Assembly: GCA_964626065.1 (NCBI GenBank)
Contig: CAZVDE010000001.1
Coordinates: 52,054-116,053 of the forward strand
DNA from: UBA3910 sp964626065
Lineage (GTDB): Bacteria > Bacillota > Limnochordia > Darwinibacteriales > Darwinibacteriaceae
Direction: 5' to 3'
DNA length: 64,000 nucleotides
Part shown: positions 49,776 through 59,373 of the stretch, one piece after another
Layout: the number at the start of each line of letters is the position of its first letter
Numbering within the stretch: the stretch's first letter is position 1
Program-made: the position numbers and the translations under genes
The notes under the pieces: model-generated
Databases searched by the model: none
What the model was told of the DNA's origin: nothing
The model's input: the letters and a program-made list of their open reading frames with translations, nothing else

Positions 49776-51116
49776 ATGAAGCGATTTTATCTGCATACAA
49801 TGGGCTGTCAAATGAATGACCATGATTCGGAAGTAATTACGGGCATCCTGCTTTCCCAAGGCTACCAAAGCACTGACGACGTTGGCGAGGCAGATCTGAT
49901 TTTATATAACACCTGCTGTGTACGGGCAAACCCCGAACGCAAAGTATACGGCCATATCGCATCTTACCGGCGCTTAAAAGAGGCCAACCCTCAGCTGATT
50001 ATCGGCATCTGCGGCTGTATGCCTCAGCAAAAAGACGAATTACGGAAACTGCTCCGGCGCCTGCCCCACGTGGATCTAATCTTTGGGACGCATAACATTC
50101 ACCGCCTGCCCGAGCTATTAGAGCGAGCGGCAAGCGGAGAGCGGGTGGTGGAGGTTTGGGATGAGGCGGACTACCGAGAAGGACAGGATTTCCGCGATAG
50201 CCTGCCTATACGCCGAAGCCACGGTTTGAAAGCCTATGTGAATGTCATTTACGGGTGCACTAATTTTTGCACCTACTGCATAGTTCCCTACGTGCGCGGT
50301 AAGGAGCACAGCCGCCTACCCAACAAAATTGTGGAAGATGTACGCGGCCTCGTTCGAGAGGGTTACAAAGAAATAACGCTCTTAGGCCAAAACGTAAATG
50401 CCTACGGCAAGGATTTATCCATTGCCACTTCTTTTAGCACCTTACTGCGCGAGTTGAATAGGATAGATGAATTGGCCAGGATCCGTTTTACCACCAGCCA
50501 CCCCAAGGATATGGGGGAGGATTTAATCGAGGCATTGTCAGATCTGGACAAAGTTTGCAAACATCTGCACCTGCCTGTGCAAGCGGGGAGTACCAACCTT
50601 CTGCGGCGCATGGGCAGGGGGTACAGCCGGGAATACTATCTGGATCTGGTGGGCAGGATAAGGGAATCGGTGCCCGGCATCAGCCTGACGACCGATTTGA
50701 TCGTTGGTTTTCCGGGCGAGACGCACGAGGATTTTCAGCAAACGCTTTCCCTAGTCCAAGAGGTGGAATTTGATTCCGCCTTTACGTTTATCTTCTCACC
50801 GCGGCAGGGGACCCCGGCGGCGGGATTTGCGGATCAAATTCCGGAAGAGGTAAAAAAAGAACGGATCTATGAACTGATTGAGCTGCAAAACTCCATCAGC
50901 GCCAAAAAAATGCAAGCCCTCTTGGGTACTACCGCCGAAGTGATGATTGAGGGCAAAACAAAGGACGGCCTTGTGGGCAGAACGGGTACCAATCGGCTGG
51001 TGCACCTGGCGGGGCCCGACGAACTGTTAGGTTCGCTGCTGGAAGTGGAAATTACGGAAGCGGGCACCTGGAGCCTGCAGGGCAGGATTATAGGGGGGAA
51101 TGGGGCTTGTGGGTAA
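49776..51116 (+). CDS. miaB: tRNA-2-methylthio-N6-dimethylallyladenosine synthase MiaB
   Basis: Radical-SAM methylthiotransferase modifying A37 of tRNAs. 446 residues: N-terminal UPF0004 domain with three cysteines (TMGCQMN, NTCCVR, GICGCMPQ), radical SAM CxxxCxxC (GCTNFCTYCIVPYVRG), and a C-terminal TRAM domain. Its substrate is made by MiaA, encoded downstream in the same gene run. ATG with AAAGGAG upstream. Overlaps the next small gene by 10 bases. Confidence 0.96.
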   Translation: MKRFYLHTMGCQMNDHDSEVITGILLSQGYQSTDDVGEADLILYNTCCVRANPERKVYGHIASYRRLKEANPQLIIGICGCMPQQKDELRKLLRRLPHVDLIFGTHNIHRLPELLERAASGERVVEVWDEADYREGQDFRDSLPIRRSHGLKAYVNVIYGCTNFCTYCIVPYVRGKEHSRLPNKIVEDVRGLVREGYKEITLLGQNVNAYGKDLSIATSFSTLLRELNRIDELARIRFTTSHPKDMGEDLIEALSDLDKVCKHLHLPVQAGSTNLLRRMGRGYSREYYLDLVGRIRESVPGISLTTDLIVGFPGETHEDFQQTLSLVQEVEFDSAFTFIFSPRQGTPAAGFADQIPEEVKKERIYELIELQNSISAKKMQALLGTTAEVMIEGKTKDGLVGRTGTNRLVHLAGPDELLGSLLEVEITEAGTWSLQGRIIGGNGACG

Positions 51117-51451
51117 ACTGCAGCCACACACTGTGGGTTGATCGCAACCCGGACACATGGCAGTTGGAAGTTATGAGCCGTGATGGCGCCTACTGTGGGA
51201 ATGTGGTGGGACAAATCGTTGATCCCAAGCAATGCCTGGTTCGTTATTTCATCGTCTTCCAGGCAGATCAAATGCGCCATTTCCTGCTGCCCGGTGACTC
51301 GGTACAAAAAATCGAAGGTGAACTGCACAGCACCCATAGCGCCAAAAACTTGGCGGATCTGCCCGCCTATCACCACACCGTAACCGAACGGTTGGAAAGG
51401 GAGATCCATGCCGCACTCGATTTTGAGGATAGCGGCAGCATTTCTACCTGA
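51107..51451 (+). CDS. Small protein of unknown function between miaB and mutS
   Basis: 114 residues from a TTG start 8 bases after GGGGGG, overlapping the miaB stop. No family recognised with confidence. The stretch from VMSRDGAYCGNVVGQIVD to FLLPGDSVQKIEGEL has the short-strand, glycine-turn look of a PRC-barrel-like domain (weak inference), followed by a helical tail (HHTVTERLEREIHAALD). A separate TTG-started mutS follows 38 bases later. Real coding status is supported by the ribosome-binding site and tight packing. Confidence 0.6.
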   Translation: MWVNCSHTLWVDRNPDTWQLEVMSRDGAYCGNVVGQIVDPKQCLVRYFIVFQADQMRHFLLPGDSVQKIEGELHSTHSAKNLADLPAYHHTVTERLEREIHAALDFEDSGSIST

Positions 51452-51489
51452 GATAATTAAATCAATTATTGACGGGGGTGAACTAACGC

Positions 51490-54090
51490 TTGAAACTAAC
51501 ACCAATGATGCAGCAGTATTACAGCATAAAAGACCAGTACCCCGATGCAATTTTGTTTTTTCGGCTGGGTGATTTCTACGAGATGTTCGGTGATGATGCC
51601 AAGACAGCCGCTAAAATCTTGGAAATAGCGCTCACATCACGGGAGGCCGGTGCCCAAGGGCGCATTCCCATGTGCGGTGTGCCCCACCATGCGGCCGAAG
51701 CCTACCTGGACAAGCTGATCCGCAGCGGGTACCGGGTGGCCCTTTGTGAGCAGCTGGAGGATCCAAAGGAAGCCAAAGGTGTTGTTAAGCGCGATGTCGT
51801 GCGCGTTATTACGCCTGGCACTTTCATTGAAGGGCAGTTGGAAAAAACAGAAAATCAATATCTGGTGAGCCTGGCTCGACATGAAGATAGCTGGGGCCTG
51901 GCGTATTTGGACATGTCCACCGGAGAATTTTTGACCACATCCCTTTCCGATTGGCATAAACTGGAGGATGAAATAACCCGCATCAGGCCCGCGGAGATAG
52001 TGGTCACGGTGGAACTCGCAGATAGTGTAAAACTCGAAGCACTGGCGGCCGGGCTTGGCGCAACTATTTCCCGCCTGCACCATCCCCAGTTAAGCCCGGC
52101 GGCCGCATCCGGGCGGCTGCAAGAACACTTCCGGGTGGCGACCCTCACACCTTTTGGACTCACAAGCTGTGAGCAAATCGCCGCCGCAGGCCTGGCCTTA
52201 AAGTATGCTGTTGACACGCAGCGCAGCATGCTCAACCATATTAGGACGGTACGGGGTTATCAGTTGGACGAATTTTTGCAAATTGACGGCCACAGCAGGC
52301 AAAACTTGGAGTTGGTCCGCACCATTCGCGAGCGAAAAAAGGCCGGTTCGCTGTTGGGGGTGCTGGATTGGACTGTGACGAGTATGGGCGCCAGGCTGCT
52401 GCGCGCCTATCTTGAAAAGCCCTTAGTAGATTTAGCGGAGATAGAAAAAAGGCATGATGCTGTGGAAACGTTGGTGCGGGAAACAGCCTTACGCCTCGAA
52501 TTAAGAGAGCAGCTTGCAGAGGTGTACGATCTAGAAAGGCTTTTGGGCCGATTGGTAGTTGGCAGCGGAAATGCCCGTGATCTGAACGCGCTGGCCGCAT
52601 CGCTCGAAAAAGTGCCACCTCTAAAAGAATTATTAGTAGGCAATGCTACCGCCCTTTTAGCAGAAACAGAGGCAAAGCTCGATCCCCTCGCTGATTTCGT
52701 CGCTTTAATCCACACCGCAATTCTGGACGATCCCGCCCTAACGCTGCGCGACGGAAACTTAATCCGCGACGGTTACAACCAGGAATTGGACAAACTGCGC
52801 GGCGCCAGCCGGGGCGGGAAAAACTGGATTCGCAAACTGCAGAGCGCTGAACGGGAAAGAACCGGAATTAAATCGCTCAAGGTCGGCTTTAACCGGGTCT
52901 TCGGCTACTACATAGAAGTTACTAAACCCAACATTCACCTAGTGCCCGAAAACTATGAACGCAGACAAACGCTGGCCAATGCCGAGCGCTACATCACACC
53001 GGAGCTGAAAGAGCGGGAATCCCTTATTTTAGGTGCGGATGAACGGATAAATGAACTTGAGTACGAGCTGTTTGTTAGCATCCGCGAGCAGGTTCAAAAG
53101 CATGTCCGGGCGATCCAGGCCAACTCCCGGGCACTGGCCGTCCTCGATGTGCTGCAGAGCCTGGCTAAAGTGGCGGTGGAACGTAATTACGTGCGGCCCC
53201 AAATGAACAGCGGTTTAGGCCTGCATCTAATGCAGAGCCGCCACCCCGTTATTGAGGCCATTGAAGGGCAATTTGTGCCTAATGATGTGGTTTTGGATGA
53301 ATCACAGCGAATCATTTTGCTCACCGGGCCCAATATGGCCGGTAAAAGCACCTACCTGCGTCAAGCGGCCCTGATTGTAATCCTTGCTCAAATGGGCAGC
53401 TTCATCCCGGCTGAAAAAGGCTGCATTGGGCTTGTGGATCGCATTTTCACCCGCATCGGGGCGGCAGACGATCTAAGTTCGGGCCAAAGCACCTTTATGG
53501 TAGAATGCGCTGAGACGGCCCAGCTTTTATTAAACGCCAGCGAAAGATCCTTAATTATCCTGGACGAATTGGGTAGGGGAACGAGTACCTTTGACGGTAT
53601 GGCGATTGCTCAGGCTGTTATTGAACATATCCACAGTAAAATTAAGGCACGTACACTCTTTTCAACCCATTTCCACGAGCTGACAAAACTGGAGTCCTCC
53701 TTGGCGAAACTAGCCAGCTATAGGGTTGACGTGGAAGAGAAGGGCGGTCAGATCTATTTCCTACACAGAGTATCCAGGGGCAGCACCGATCGGAGCTACG
53801 GCATCAACGTGGCCCGCATGGCGGGTGTCCCCGCACCGGTATTGAAACGCTCGCTAGAACTGCTCCATGAGCTGGAGGCGGCGGGGCAGAGGCCGATCCA
53901 GCTTGATCTTTTCCGCAGAGCGGCTTATGATGCCTCTGCTTTGGAATTGGACGGGCCCGAACCGGCCGCAAACGAATTGCTGCAGGAATTAATTGGGCTT
54001 GATCTTAACAATCTTACCCCCCTGGAGGCGTTACAAGTTTTATCCTCTTGGCAAAACAAAGCACGTGCGGAGGGAAACAATAATGAATGA
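51490..54090 (+). CDS. mutS: DNA mismatch repair protein MutS
   Basis: Mismatch-recognition ATPase. 866 residues: mismatch-binding F-x-E motif in FRLGDFYEMF, connector and lever domains, clamp, and the ATPase with Walker A GPNMAGKSTYLRQ, SGQSTFMVE and Walker B LIILDELGRGTSTFDG. TTG start after GGGGGTG. It precedes and overlaps mutL by 8 bases, the usual arrangement. Confidence 0.97.
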   Translation: MKLTPMMQQYYSIKDQYPDAILFFRLGDFYEMFGDDAKTAAKILEIALTSREAGAQGRIPMCGVPHHAAEAYLDKLIRSGYRVALCEQLEDPKEAKGVVKRDVVRVITPGTFIEGQLEKTENQYLVSLARHEDSWGLAYLDMSTGEFLTTSLSDWHKLEDEITRIRPAEIVVTVELADSVKLEALAAGLGATISRLHHPQLSPAAASGRLQEHFRVATLTPFGLTSCEQIAAAGLALKYAVDTQRSMLNHIRTVRGYQLDEFLQIDGHSRQNLELVRTIRERKKAGSLLGVLDWTVTSMGARLLRAYLEKPLVDLAEIEKRHDAVETLVRETALRLELREQLAEVYDLERLLGRLVVGSGNARDLNALAASLEKVPPLKELLVGNATALLAETEAKLDPLADFVALIHTAILDDPALTLRDGNLIRDGYNQELDKLRGASRGGKNWIRKLQSAERERTGIKSLKVGFNRVFGYYIEVTKPNIHLVPENYERRQTLANAERYITPELKERESLILGADERINELEYELFVSIREQVQKHVRAIQANSRALAVLDVLQSLAKVAVERNYVRPQMNSGLGLHLMQSRHPVIEAIEGQFVPNDVVLDESQRIILLTGPNMAGKSTYLRQAALIVILAQMGSFIPAEKGCIGLVDRIFTRIGAADDLSSGQSTFMVECAETAQLLLNASERSLIILDELGRGTSTFDGMAIAQAVIEHIHSKIKARTLFSTHFHELTKLESSLAKLASYRVDVEEKGGQIYFLHRVSRGSTDRSYGINVARMAGVPAPVLKRSLELLHELEAAGQRPIQLDLFRRAAYDASALELDGPEPAANELLQELIGLDLNNLTPLEALQVLSSWQNKARAEGNNNE

Positions 54091-55879
54091 AATTAAGATC
54101 CTGCCCGCTGAACTTGCCCATCAAATTGCCGCCGGCGAGGTTATTGAACGGCCGGCTTCGGTGGTGAAAGAATTGGTGGAAAACTCGGTGGACGCCCGGG
54201 CCGCCCAGATTGTTGTGGAGATCCGCCGGGGGGGTACTGAGTTGATCCGAGTACAAGACGACGGGATTGGCATAGCCAAAGAACAACTGCAGCTGGCCTT
54301 CCAACCCCATGCCACCAGTAAAATTGATAGTTCCGAAGATCTATTTGCCCTACTGACGCTGGGCTTTAGGGGGGAAGCACTGCCCAGTATGGCCAGCGCC
54401 GCTAAGGTAACGCTTGTGTCTCGAACGGAAAATCAAGAGCACGCCTATAAAATAGAACCTGCACGGGCCGGGTCTTATCCTGAACCGGTAGGCGCACCGC
54501 CGGGAACTACAGTTGAAGTTACTGAACTTTTTTATAATCTTCCCGCCCGCCTCAAATTTCTTAAGTCAGAAGCCGCCGAAAGGCGGCGGGTGATTGAAGT
54601 TGTAACAAAACTGGCTTTAGCCCATCCCCACGTGGCCCTGCGTTTGATAGCCGAAGGGAAACAAATCTTTGCGACGCCGGGCAATGGCCGCCTGCTCGAT
54701 ACAATACTCACCTTAGAGGGCAAGAATATCCAATCACGCCTGGTGAAATTTGATTCCGAACTGCCCTGGGGGCGCATCCAAGGTTACTTGGGCCTGCCCG
54801 AGCTGGCGAGAGGAAATCGCCGGCAGCAAATTTTCATTATAAACGGCCGCGTCATTGAAAATATGACCATGCGGCACGCACTGGAGAAAGCCTACAGCGG
54901 CCTTCTGCCCAGCAGGACTTTTCCCTGGGCGATCTTAATAGTTGATATGGATCCCAAACTGGTGGACTGCAATGTCCATCCCGCCAAAGCGGAGGTTCGT
55001 TTCGCGGATGAAGGACGGGTTTTTTCAGATCTGAGGCACGCCGTGCGCCAAGGCCTGGCCCGAGCCAATCTAGCACCCGCTCTCCATGCCGCGGCCACGG
55101 AAAAGGCGCCGCCATCTCGACCGCAGCCTTCCACACAAGCCATGCTTAATTGGCAGCCGGAAACATGGCAGCACATGGATCGGGTTCTCAGGCAGTACCG
55201 GCCGGAGCGGAGCGGCATAAGCACCACCTTGTTCAAGGATAGCCCGGCGCCGCATGAAAAGAAAGAACAGTGGCAAGAACCCGCTGCGGGGGGCTTAGAC
55301 GAAGTGCGCAGTCAGCTTGTGCAGGCAAGAATCATCGGCCAACTGCATCAAACCTATATTCTTCTGGAGGTGCCCAACGGACTGTGGCTGCTCGATCAGC
55401 ACATTGTCCATGAACGCATTTTGCTCGAACGCCTGCGCCGGGCGTGGGAAAAGGCGGCCATTCACGTGCAGGAGATCATCCCCCAGATGTTGGAATTTAC
55501 ACCGGCACAGACTTCTCTGATCCAGGAATCCCTGCAGCAGCTGGCCGAATTCGGTTTAGAGCTGGAATTTTTTGGGGATAATACCTTCTTGCTGCGCGCT
55601 GTACCGAGCGCGCTTGCCCAGAGTGCGGGCCAGTGGAAGGAAGAAATTTTGGAGATTGCGGAAACGGCGCAGAAAACCAGTTCCTGGCGGGAAAGGGCCC
55701 TGATTACACTAGCTTGTAAAGGAGCGATTAAAGCCGGTGAATATTTGGATAAACAGATGATCGCGGCCTTAATGCAAGATCTGGCGGCCACAAGCCAGCC
55801 CTTTACCTGCCCCCATGGCCGACCCATTATTGTGCGTTTGGAAAACAAAGAATTGCTGCGGCGCTTCGGCCGCACCTAG
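54083..55879 (+). CDS. mutL: DNA mismatch repair protein MutL
   Basis: GHKL ATPase that links MutS to strand removal. 598 residues: N-terminal ATPase with IAAGEVIERPASVVKELVENSVDA, DDGIGI, HATSKI and GFRGEAL; C-terminal dimerisation/endonuclease domain with DQHIVHERILLE, a variant of the DQHAxxExxxxE metal motif, plus ACKGAIKAGE and CPHGRP. ATG 54083 with GGAGGGA upstream; the longer frame inside mutS is rejected. Confidence 0.96.
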   Translation: MNEIKILPAELAHQIAAGEVIERPASVVKELVENSVDARAAQIVVEIRRGGTELIRVQDDGIGIAKEQLQLAFQPHATSKIDSSEDLFALLTLGFRGEALPSMASAAKVTLVSRTENQEHAYKIEPARAGSYPEPVGAPPGTTVEVTELFYNLPARLKFLKSEAAERRRVIEVVTKLALAHPHVALRLIAEGKQIFATPGNGRLLDTILTLEGKNIQSRLVKFDSELPWGRIQGYLGLPELARGNRRQQIFIINGRVIENMTMRHALEKAYSGLLPSRTFPWAILIVDMDPKLVDCNVHPAKAEVRFADEGRVFSDLRHAVRQGLARANLAPALHAAATEKAPPSRPQPSTQAMLNWQPETWQHMDRVLRQYRPERSGISTTLFKDSPAPHEKKEQWQEPAAGGLDEVRSQLVQARIIGQLHQTYILLEVPNGLWLLDQHIVHERILLERLRRAWEKAAIHVQEIIPQMLEFTPAQTSLIQESLQQLAEFGLELEFFGDNTFLLRAVPSALAQSAGQWKEEILEIAETAQKTSSWRERALITLACKGAIKAGEYLDKQMIAALMQDLAATSQPFTCPHGRPIIVRLENKELLRRFGRT

Positions 55880-55890
55880 AGGTGGAGATT

Positions 55891-56820
55891 GTGCAACGGC
55901 AGAGAGTATTGGTAATTGTAGGCCCAACCGCGGTGGGTAAAACGGAATTAAGCCTGCAAATTGCGGAAACCTTGGGCGCAGAAATCATATCGGCGGATTC
56001 GATGCAGGTTTATCGCGGTATGAACATCGGTACCGCCAAACCCAGCCCGCGGGACCGGATTAGAGTACGCCACCATTTGATTGACGTTGTTGATCCCGAT
56101 CAGGCCTTTAATGTGGCGGATTACGTGGAACTGGCGGAAGCGGCGCTCCTTGAGCTGAGCGGGCGTTCTACCATTCCCGTTTTAACGGGGGGGACGGGCC
56201 TGTATATTGATGCCTTATTGGACGGTTTTCTTTTTCCGGATTCCGCGGCGGATCCGGACTTGCGCGCCCGGCTGGAAGAACAAGCAGCGGCTGATCCAAC
56301 CGGACTCTACGCTGAACTGAAGAAAATTGACCCGCCAAGTGCCGCCAAGATCCATCCCAATGATCTGCGCCGGATTGTGCGGGCGTTGGAAGTATACAAG
56401 CGCACGGGCGAGCCCATCAGCCGCCTGCAGCGCAAGGCGGAAAAACAGCAGCGCCCTTACAAGCCCACTTATATCGGGCTTACCCGGGAGAGACAGGAAT
56501 TATATGCCAGAATTAACAGGCGCGTGGAGATCATGGTTGAGGAGGGCCTGATCAGCGAAGTAAAGGGGCTGCTTGAGGCTTACCCGCAGCAGCCCACCGC
56601 GCTGCAGGCCTTAGGCTATAAAGAAATTGCCCTGTACCTGCGGGGCAGCCTTGCCCTTGCGGAGGCCATCGAACTGCTCCAGCGCGATACACGCCGCTAC
56701 GCTAAACGTCAATTGTCGTGGTTTCGGCGCAATAAGGATATCCACTGGCTGAATTGCTCCGAATTGAGTTACACCGCAATCCTGGATAAAATCATGCACC
56801 GCTGGGAAACAACTGCTTAG
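55891..56820 (+). CDS. miaA: tRNA dimethylallyltransferase MiaA
   Basis: Adds the dimethylallyl group to A37 of tRNAs reading U-starting codons. About 309 residues: P-loop GPTAVGKTELS, SADSMQVYRGMNIGTAKP, HHLIDVVDP, GGTGLYIDALLDG and the C-terminal ALQALGYKEI and YAKRQLSWFRR. GTG 55891 is chosen on spacing from AGAGGTGG; GTG 55882 is possible. In many Bacillota hfq follows miaA, but here it does not. Confidence 0.95.
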   Translation: MQRQRVLVIVGPTAVGKTELSLQIAETLGAEIISADSMQVYRGMNIGTAKPSPRDRIRVRHHLIDVVDPDQAFNVADYVELAEAALLELSGRSTIPVLTGGTGLYIDALLDGFLFPDSAADPDLRARLEEQAAADPTGLYAELKKIDPPSAAKIHPNDLRRIVRALEVYKRTGEPISRLQRKAEKQQRPYKPTYIGLTRERQELYARINRRVEIMVEEGLISEVKGLLEAYPQQPTALQALGYKEIALYLRGSLALAEAIELLQRDTRRYAKRQLSWFRRNKDIHWLNCSELSYTAILDKIMHRWETTA

Positions 56821-56888
56821 AAGCGAAACATCGTTCCGCACCCCACAAGCCCCAACCGCGTATAAATAGTAGGTGAGGGGGTGGGGTA

Positions 56889-57821
56889 GTGCGCCGCAGA
56901 GAAGATTTAGGCGTGGACCAAAGGATGGGTAAAACCGGGGTAAGCCAGGCTTTAGAGGCAGCCCAACCCAGGGGCATGCTGCAAGGCCTCGAACTGCAGC
57001 AGCGCGAAAGGCTGCGGGAGCTGCAAAAAGAACTGGACAGTTTAATCGGCTTACAGAGTGTAAAGACGGTGATCCGAGAAATTCAAGCCTTCGCCCTTAT
57101 TCAAACATATCGCGAGGCACTGCGTTTAACCTGTGAACCCATTGTCTTACATACAATCTTTACGGGCAATCCCGGCACCGGGAAAACAACGATCGCCCGT
57201 TTGCTCAGCCGCATGCTGAAAGAAATAGGCGTTTTGGAGAAGGGGCACACTATCGAGGTGGAACGGGCCGATTTAGTCGCCCAATACATAGGCCAAACGG
57301 CACAAAAGACCCGAGAGGCTCTCAAGCAGGCCTTAGGCGGCTTGCTCTTTATTGATGAAGCTTACTCGCTGGCCAGGGGAGGCGAGAGGGATTTCGGCAA
57401 GGAAGCCATCGACACGCTGGTGAAGGCGGTGGAAGATCAGCGGGATAATCTTGTAGTCATTCTCGCCGGCTATCCGGCCCCCATGGGAGAGTTCCTAGAA
57501 GCAAACCCCGGCCTGCGCTCCCGTTTTCCTGTTACGGTCACTTTCCCGGACTATTCTGATCTGGAATTGTTTAAAATTGCCCAGTCCATGCTGGAAAAAC
57601 GGGAATATACTTTGAATGGCCAGGCCCAGCAGGAATTGGTCCGCCAAATCAGGCGATTGCGCCGCGGCGATCCGGAAAGCTTCGGCAATGCTAGAGCTGT
57701 GCGCAACCTTGTGGAACAGGTCATCAGGCGGCAGGCGGTGCGCTTAGTGCAAAAACGCGGCTTAACGAAAAGGGAACTGACCCTGATCACCTCCCATGAT
57801 TTTCGCGGCCTGGAACCCTAA
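56889..57821 (+). CDS. spoVK: AAA-family ATPase, SpoVK-like
   Basis: CbbX/SpoVK-type AAA ATPase, 310 residues. N-terminal helical region, then Walker A GNPGTGKTTIARLL, Walker B GGLLFIDEAYSLARGG, sensor region VVILAGYPAPM, and arginine-finger segment NPGLRSRFP. SpoVK is needed for spore maturation in B. subtilis and lies near miaA there too. GTG start in a GTG-rich leader after GAGGGGGTGGGG. Function assigned from family and synteny. Confidence 0.88.
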   Translation: MRRREDLGVDQRMGKTGVSQALEAAQPRGMLQGLELQQRERLRELQKELDSLIGLQSVKTVIREIQAFALIQTYREALRLTCEPIVLHTIFTGNPGTGKTTIARLLSRMLKEIGVLEKGHTIEVERADLVAQYIGQTAQKTREALKQALGGLLFIDEAYSLARGGERDFGKEAIDTLVKAVEDQRDNLVVILAGYPAPMGEFLEANPGLRSRFPVTVTFPDYSDLELFKIAQSMLEKREYTLNGQAQQELVRQIRRLRRGDPESFGNARAVRNLVEQVIRRQAVRLVQKRGLTKRELTLITSHDFRGLEP

Positions 57822-57899
57822 GAAAGCACCCGGGCAGGATAAGATGCAGTAAATCACGAAATATATACGGACAATTATTATTAGGGAGGTTTTGCGTGC

Positions 57900-58151
57900 G
57901 TGTTTTCAATCGCATTTGAATTTGAAACAGAACAAGAAATGCAGCAGGTTGCCAAACAACTGTGGGAAAAGCAGGGAATAACCGGTGAGATGGAGATGCA
58001 TCCCACTTCAGGCGGCCGTTATCGTTTAGTCATTTGTTCCGAAAAACCAATTAGGGATAGTGTATTAGAAAAGCTGCCCGGCAAAAGAATTCAGGCTAAG
58101 GCAGGATACGGTTCAGCTGTTCTGAAAGAGGCGCCAAGTGAAGATAGTTAA
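57900..58151 (+). CDS. Small protein of unknown function
   Basis: 83 residues, GTG start 9 bases after AGGGAGG, overlapping the next gene by 14 bases, which suggests translational coupling. No family recognised. The pattern FSIAFEFETEQEMQQVAKQL, then GGRYRLVICSEKPI, hints at a small beta-alpha-beta (ferredoxin/ACT-like) fold, only as inference. Sits where hflX stands in B. subtilis. Confidence 0.65.
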   Translation: MFSIAFEFETEQEMQQVAKQLWEKQGITGEMEMHPTSGGRYRLVICSEKPIRDSVLEKLPGKRIQAKAGYGSAVLKEAPSEDS

Positions 58152-59373
58152 GCAGGCCAAGGAACGGATCGAAGCCTTTTACAAGCCGTTGGAAAATATT
58201 GTTGCGGCCAACCAAGAAAAAGTGCTGAAGGCATTTCATGCGGTGCGGGTAAGCAGCGATTGCTTCAGCGATTCTACCGGCTACGCCTACGCGGACCGAG
58301 GCCGAGAGACTCTGGAGGAGGTATACGCCCGGGTTTTTAAGGCGGAAGCTGCCCTAGTCCGCCCCCAAATTGCTTCGGGCACCCACGCCATTTCTATCTG
58401 CCTATCCCTTTTGGAGCGGGGCGAAGAACTTGTTTCTGTCAACGGGCCCCCGTACGACACCCTCCAGGCGGTCATCGGCACTCGGGGTGGTTCAGCCCGC
58501 AGCCTGCTGAAGCGGGGCATAACCTATCGTGAAATCCCTTTGCGCAAAGATGGAAACCCGGATTATGCCGCCATCAGCGCAGGCATTACAGAACAGACGC
58601 GGATGGCCATTATTCAGCGCTCCCGCGGCTACAGTTGGCGGCCTTCATTCACCATTGCCCAAATCGCGCGGGCGGTGCAAGAAATAAAAAAAAGCAACCC
58701 TCACTGCATAGTATTTGTGGACAACTGCTACGGCGAGTTCGTTGAATTCTATGAACCCTTGGAAGCGGGGGCCGACTTGATAGCGGGGTCTTTAATCAAA
58801 AATCCCGGCGGTACGTTAGCGGTGAGCGGCGGTTATATCGCGGGCAGCGAACGCCTAGTGGGGATGTGTGCCGAAATCCTTACCGCGCCCAGCCTGGGGG
58901 GGAAAATCGGGCCCACTTTCGGCTTGACCAGGCAGCTTTTACACGGCCTGTTCCTGGCACCCCACGTTGTGGGCGAGGCGTTATACGGGGCAATTTTGGC
59001 AGCCCAGATCTTTTCCGAACTTGGCTTCGCGGTCAGCCCGCTGCCCGATGCGCCGCGCACCGATATTGTCCAGGCCATTCAGTTTGACTCTGAAGCCCGG
59101 CTGCTGAGTTTTTGTAAGGGGATACAATCGGCTGCGCCGGTAGATGCCCACTATCTGCCCATACCCAGCCCCATGCCCGGTTATGTCGATGAAGTGATCA
59201 TGGCGGGGGGGACCTTTATCCAAGGATCTTCCATCGAACTTAGCGCGGATGGGCCCCTGCGCGAACCCTACATCGGTTATCTGCAAGGCGGTATATCCAG
59301 ACAGCATGTGGAAATAGCGCTGCGCCGAGCTTTGATAGAAATGGGGCTTGATTCGGGGTGTGATAGCGCATGA
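58138..59373 (+). CDS. ynbB: PLP-dependent methionine gamma-lyase/aluminium-resistance family protein (YnbB-like)
   Basis: Fold-type I PLP enzyme, 411 residues, of the family annotated as aluminium resistance or methionine gamma-lyase family. Signs: YADRGRETLEEVYARVF, RPQIASGTHAI, VFVDNCYGEFVE with the PLP-ring aspartate, and the Schiff-base lysine in GSLIKNPGG. The true substrate is not known. The spoVK-ynbB proximity matches B. subtilis. GTG start inside the preceding gene; its stop overlaps surE. Confidence 0.88.
   Translation: MKIVKQAKERIEAFYKPLENIVAANQEKVLKAFHAVRVSSDCFSDSTGYAYADRGRETLEEVYARVFKAEAALVRPQIASGTHAISICLSLLERGEELVSVNGPPYDTLQAVIGTRGGSARSLLKRGITYREIPLRKDGNPDYAAISAGITEQTRMAIIQRSRGYSWRPSFTIAQIARAVQEIKKSNPHCIVFVDNCYGEFVEFYEPLEAGADLIAGSLIKNPGGTLAVSGGYIAGSERLVGMCAEILTAPSLGGKIGPTFGLTRQLLHGLFLAPHVVGEALYGAILAAQIFSELGFAVSPLPDAPRTDIVQAIQFDSEARLLSFCKGIQSAAPVDAHYLPIPSPMPGYVDEVIMAGGTFIQGSSIELSADGPLREPYIGYLQGGISRQHVEIALRRALIEMGLDSGCDSA

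Noticed and set aside
54573..54590. GCCGCC-GAAA-GGCGGC hairpin inside mutL
   Set aside because: A 6-bp GC-rich repeat in a GC-rich coding stretch is expected by chance often enough and has no context.
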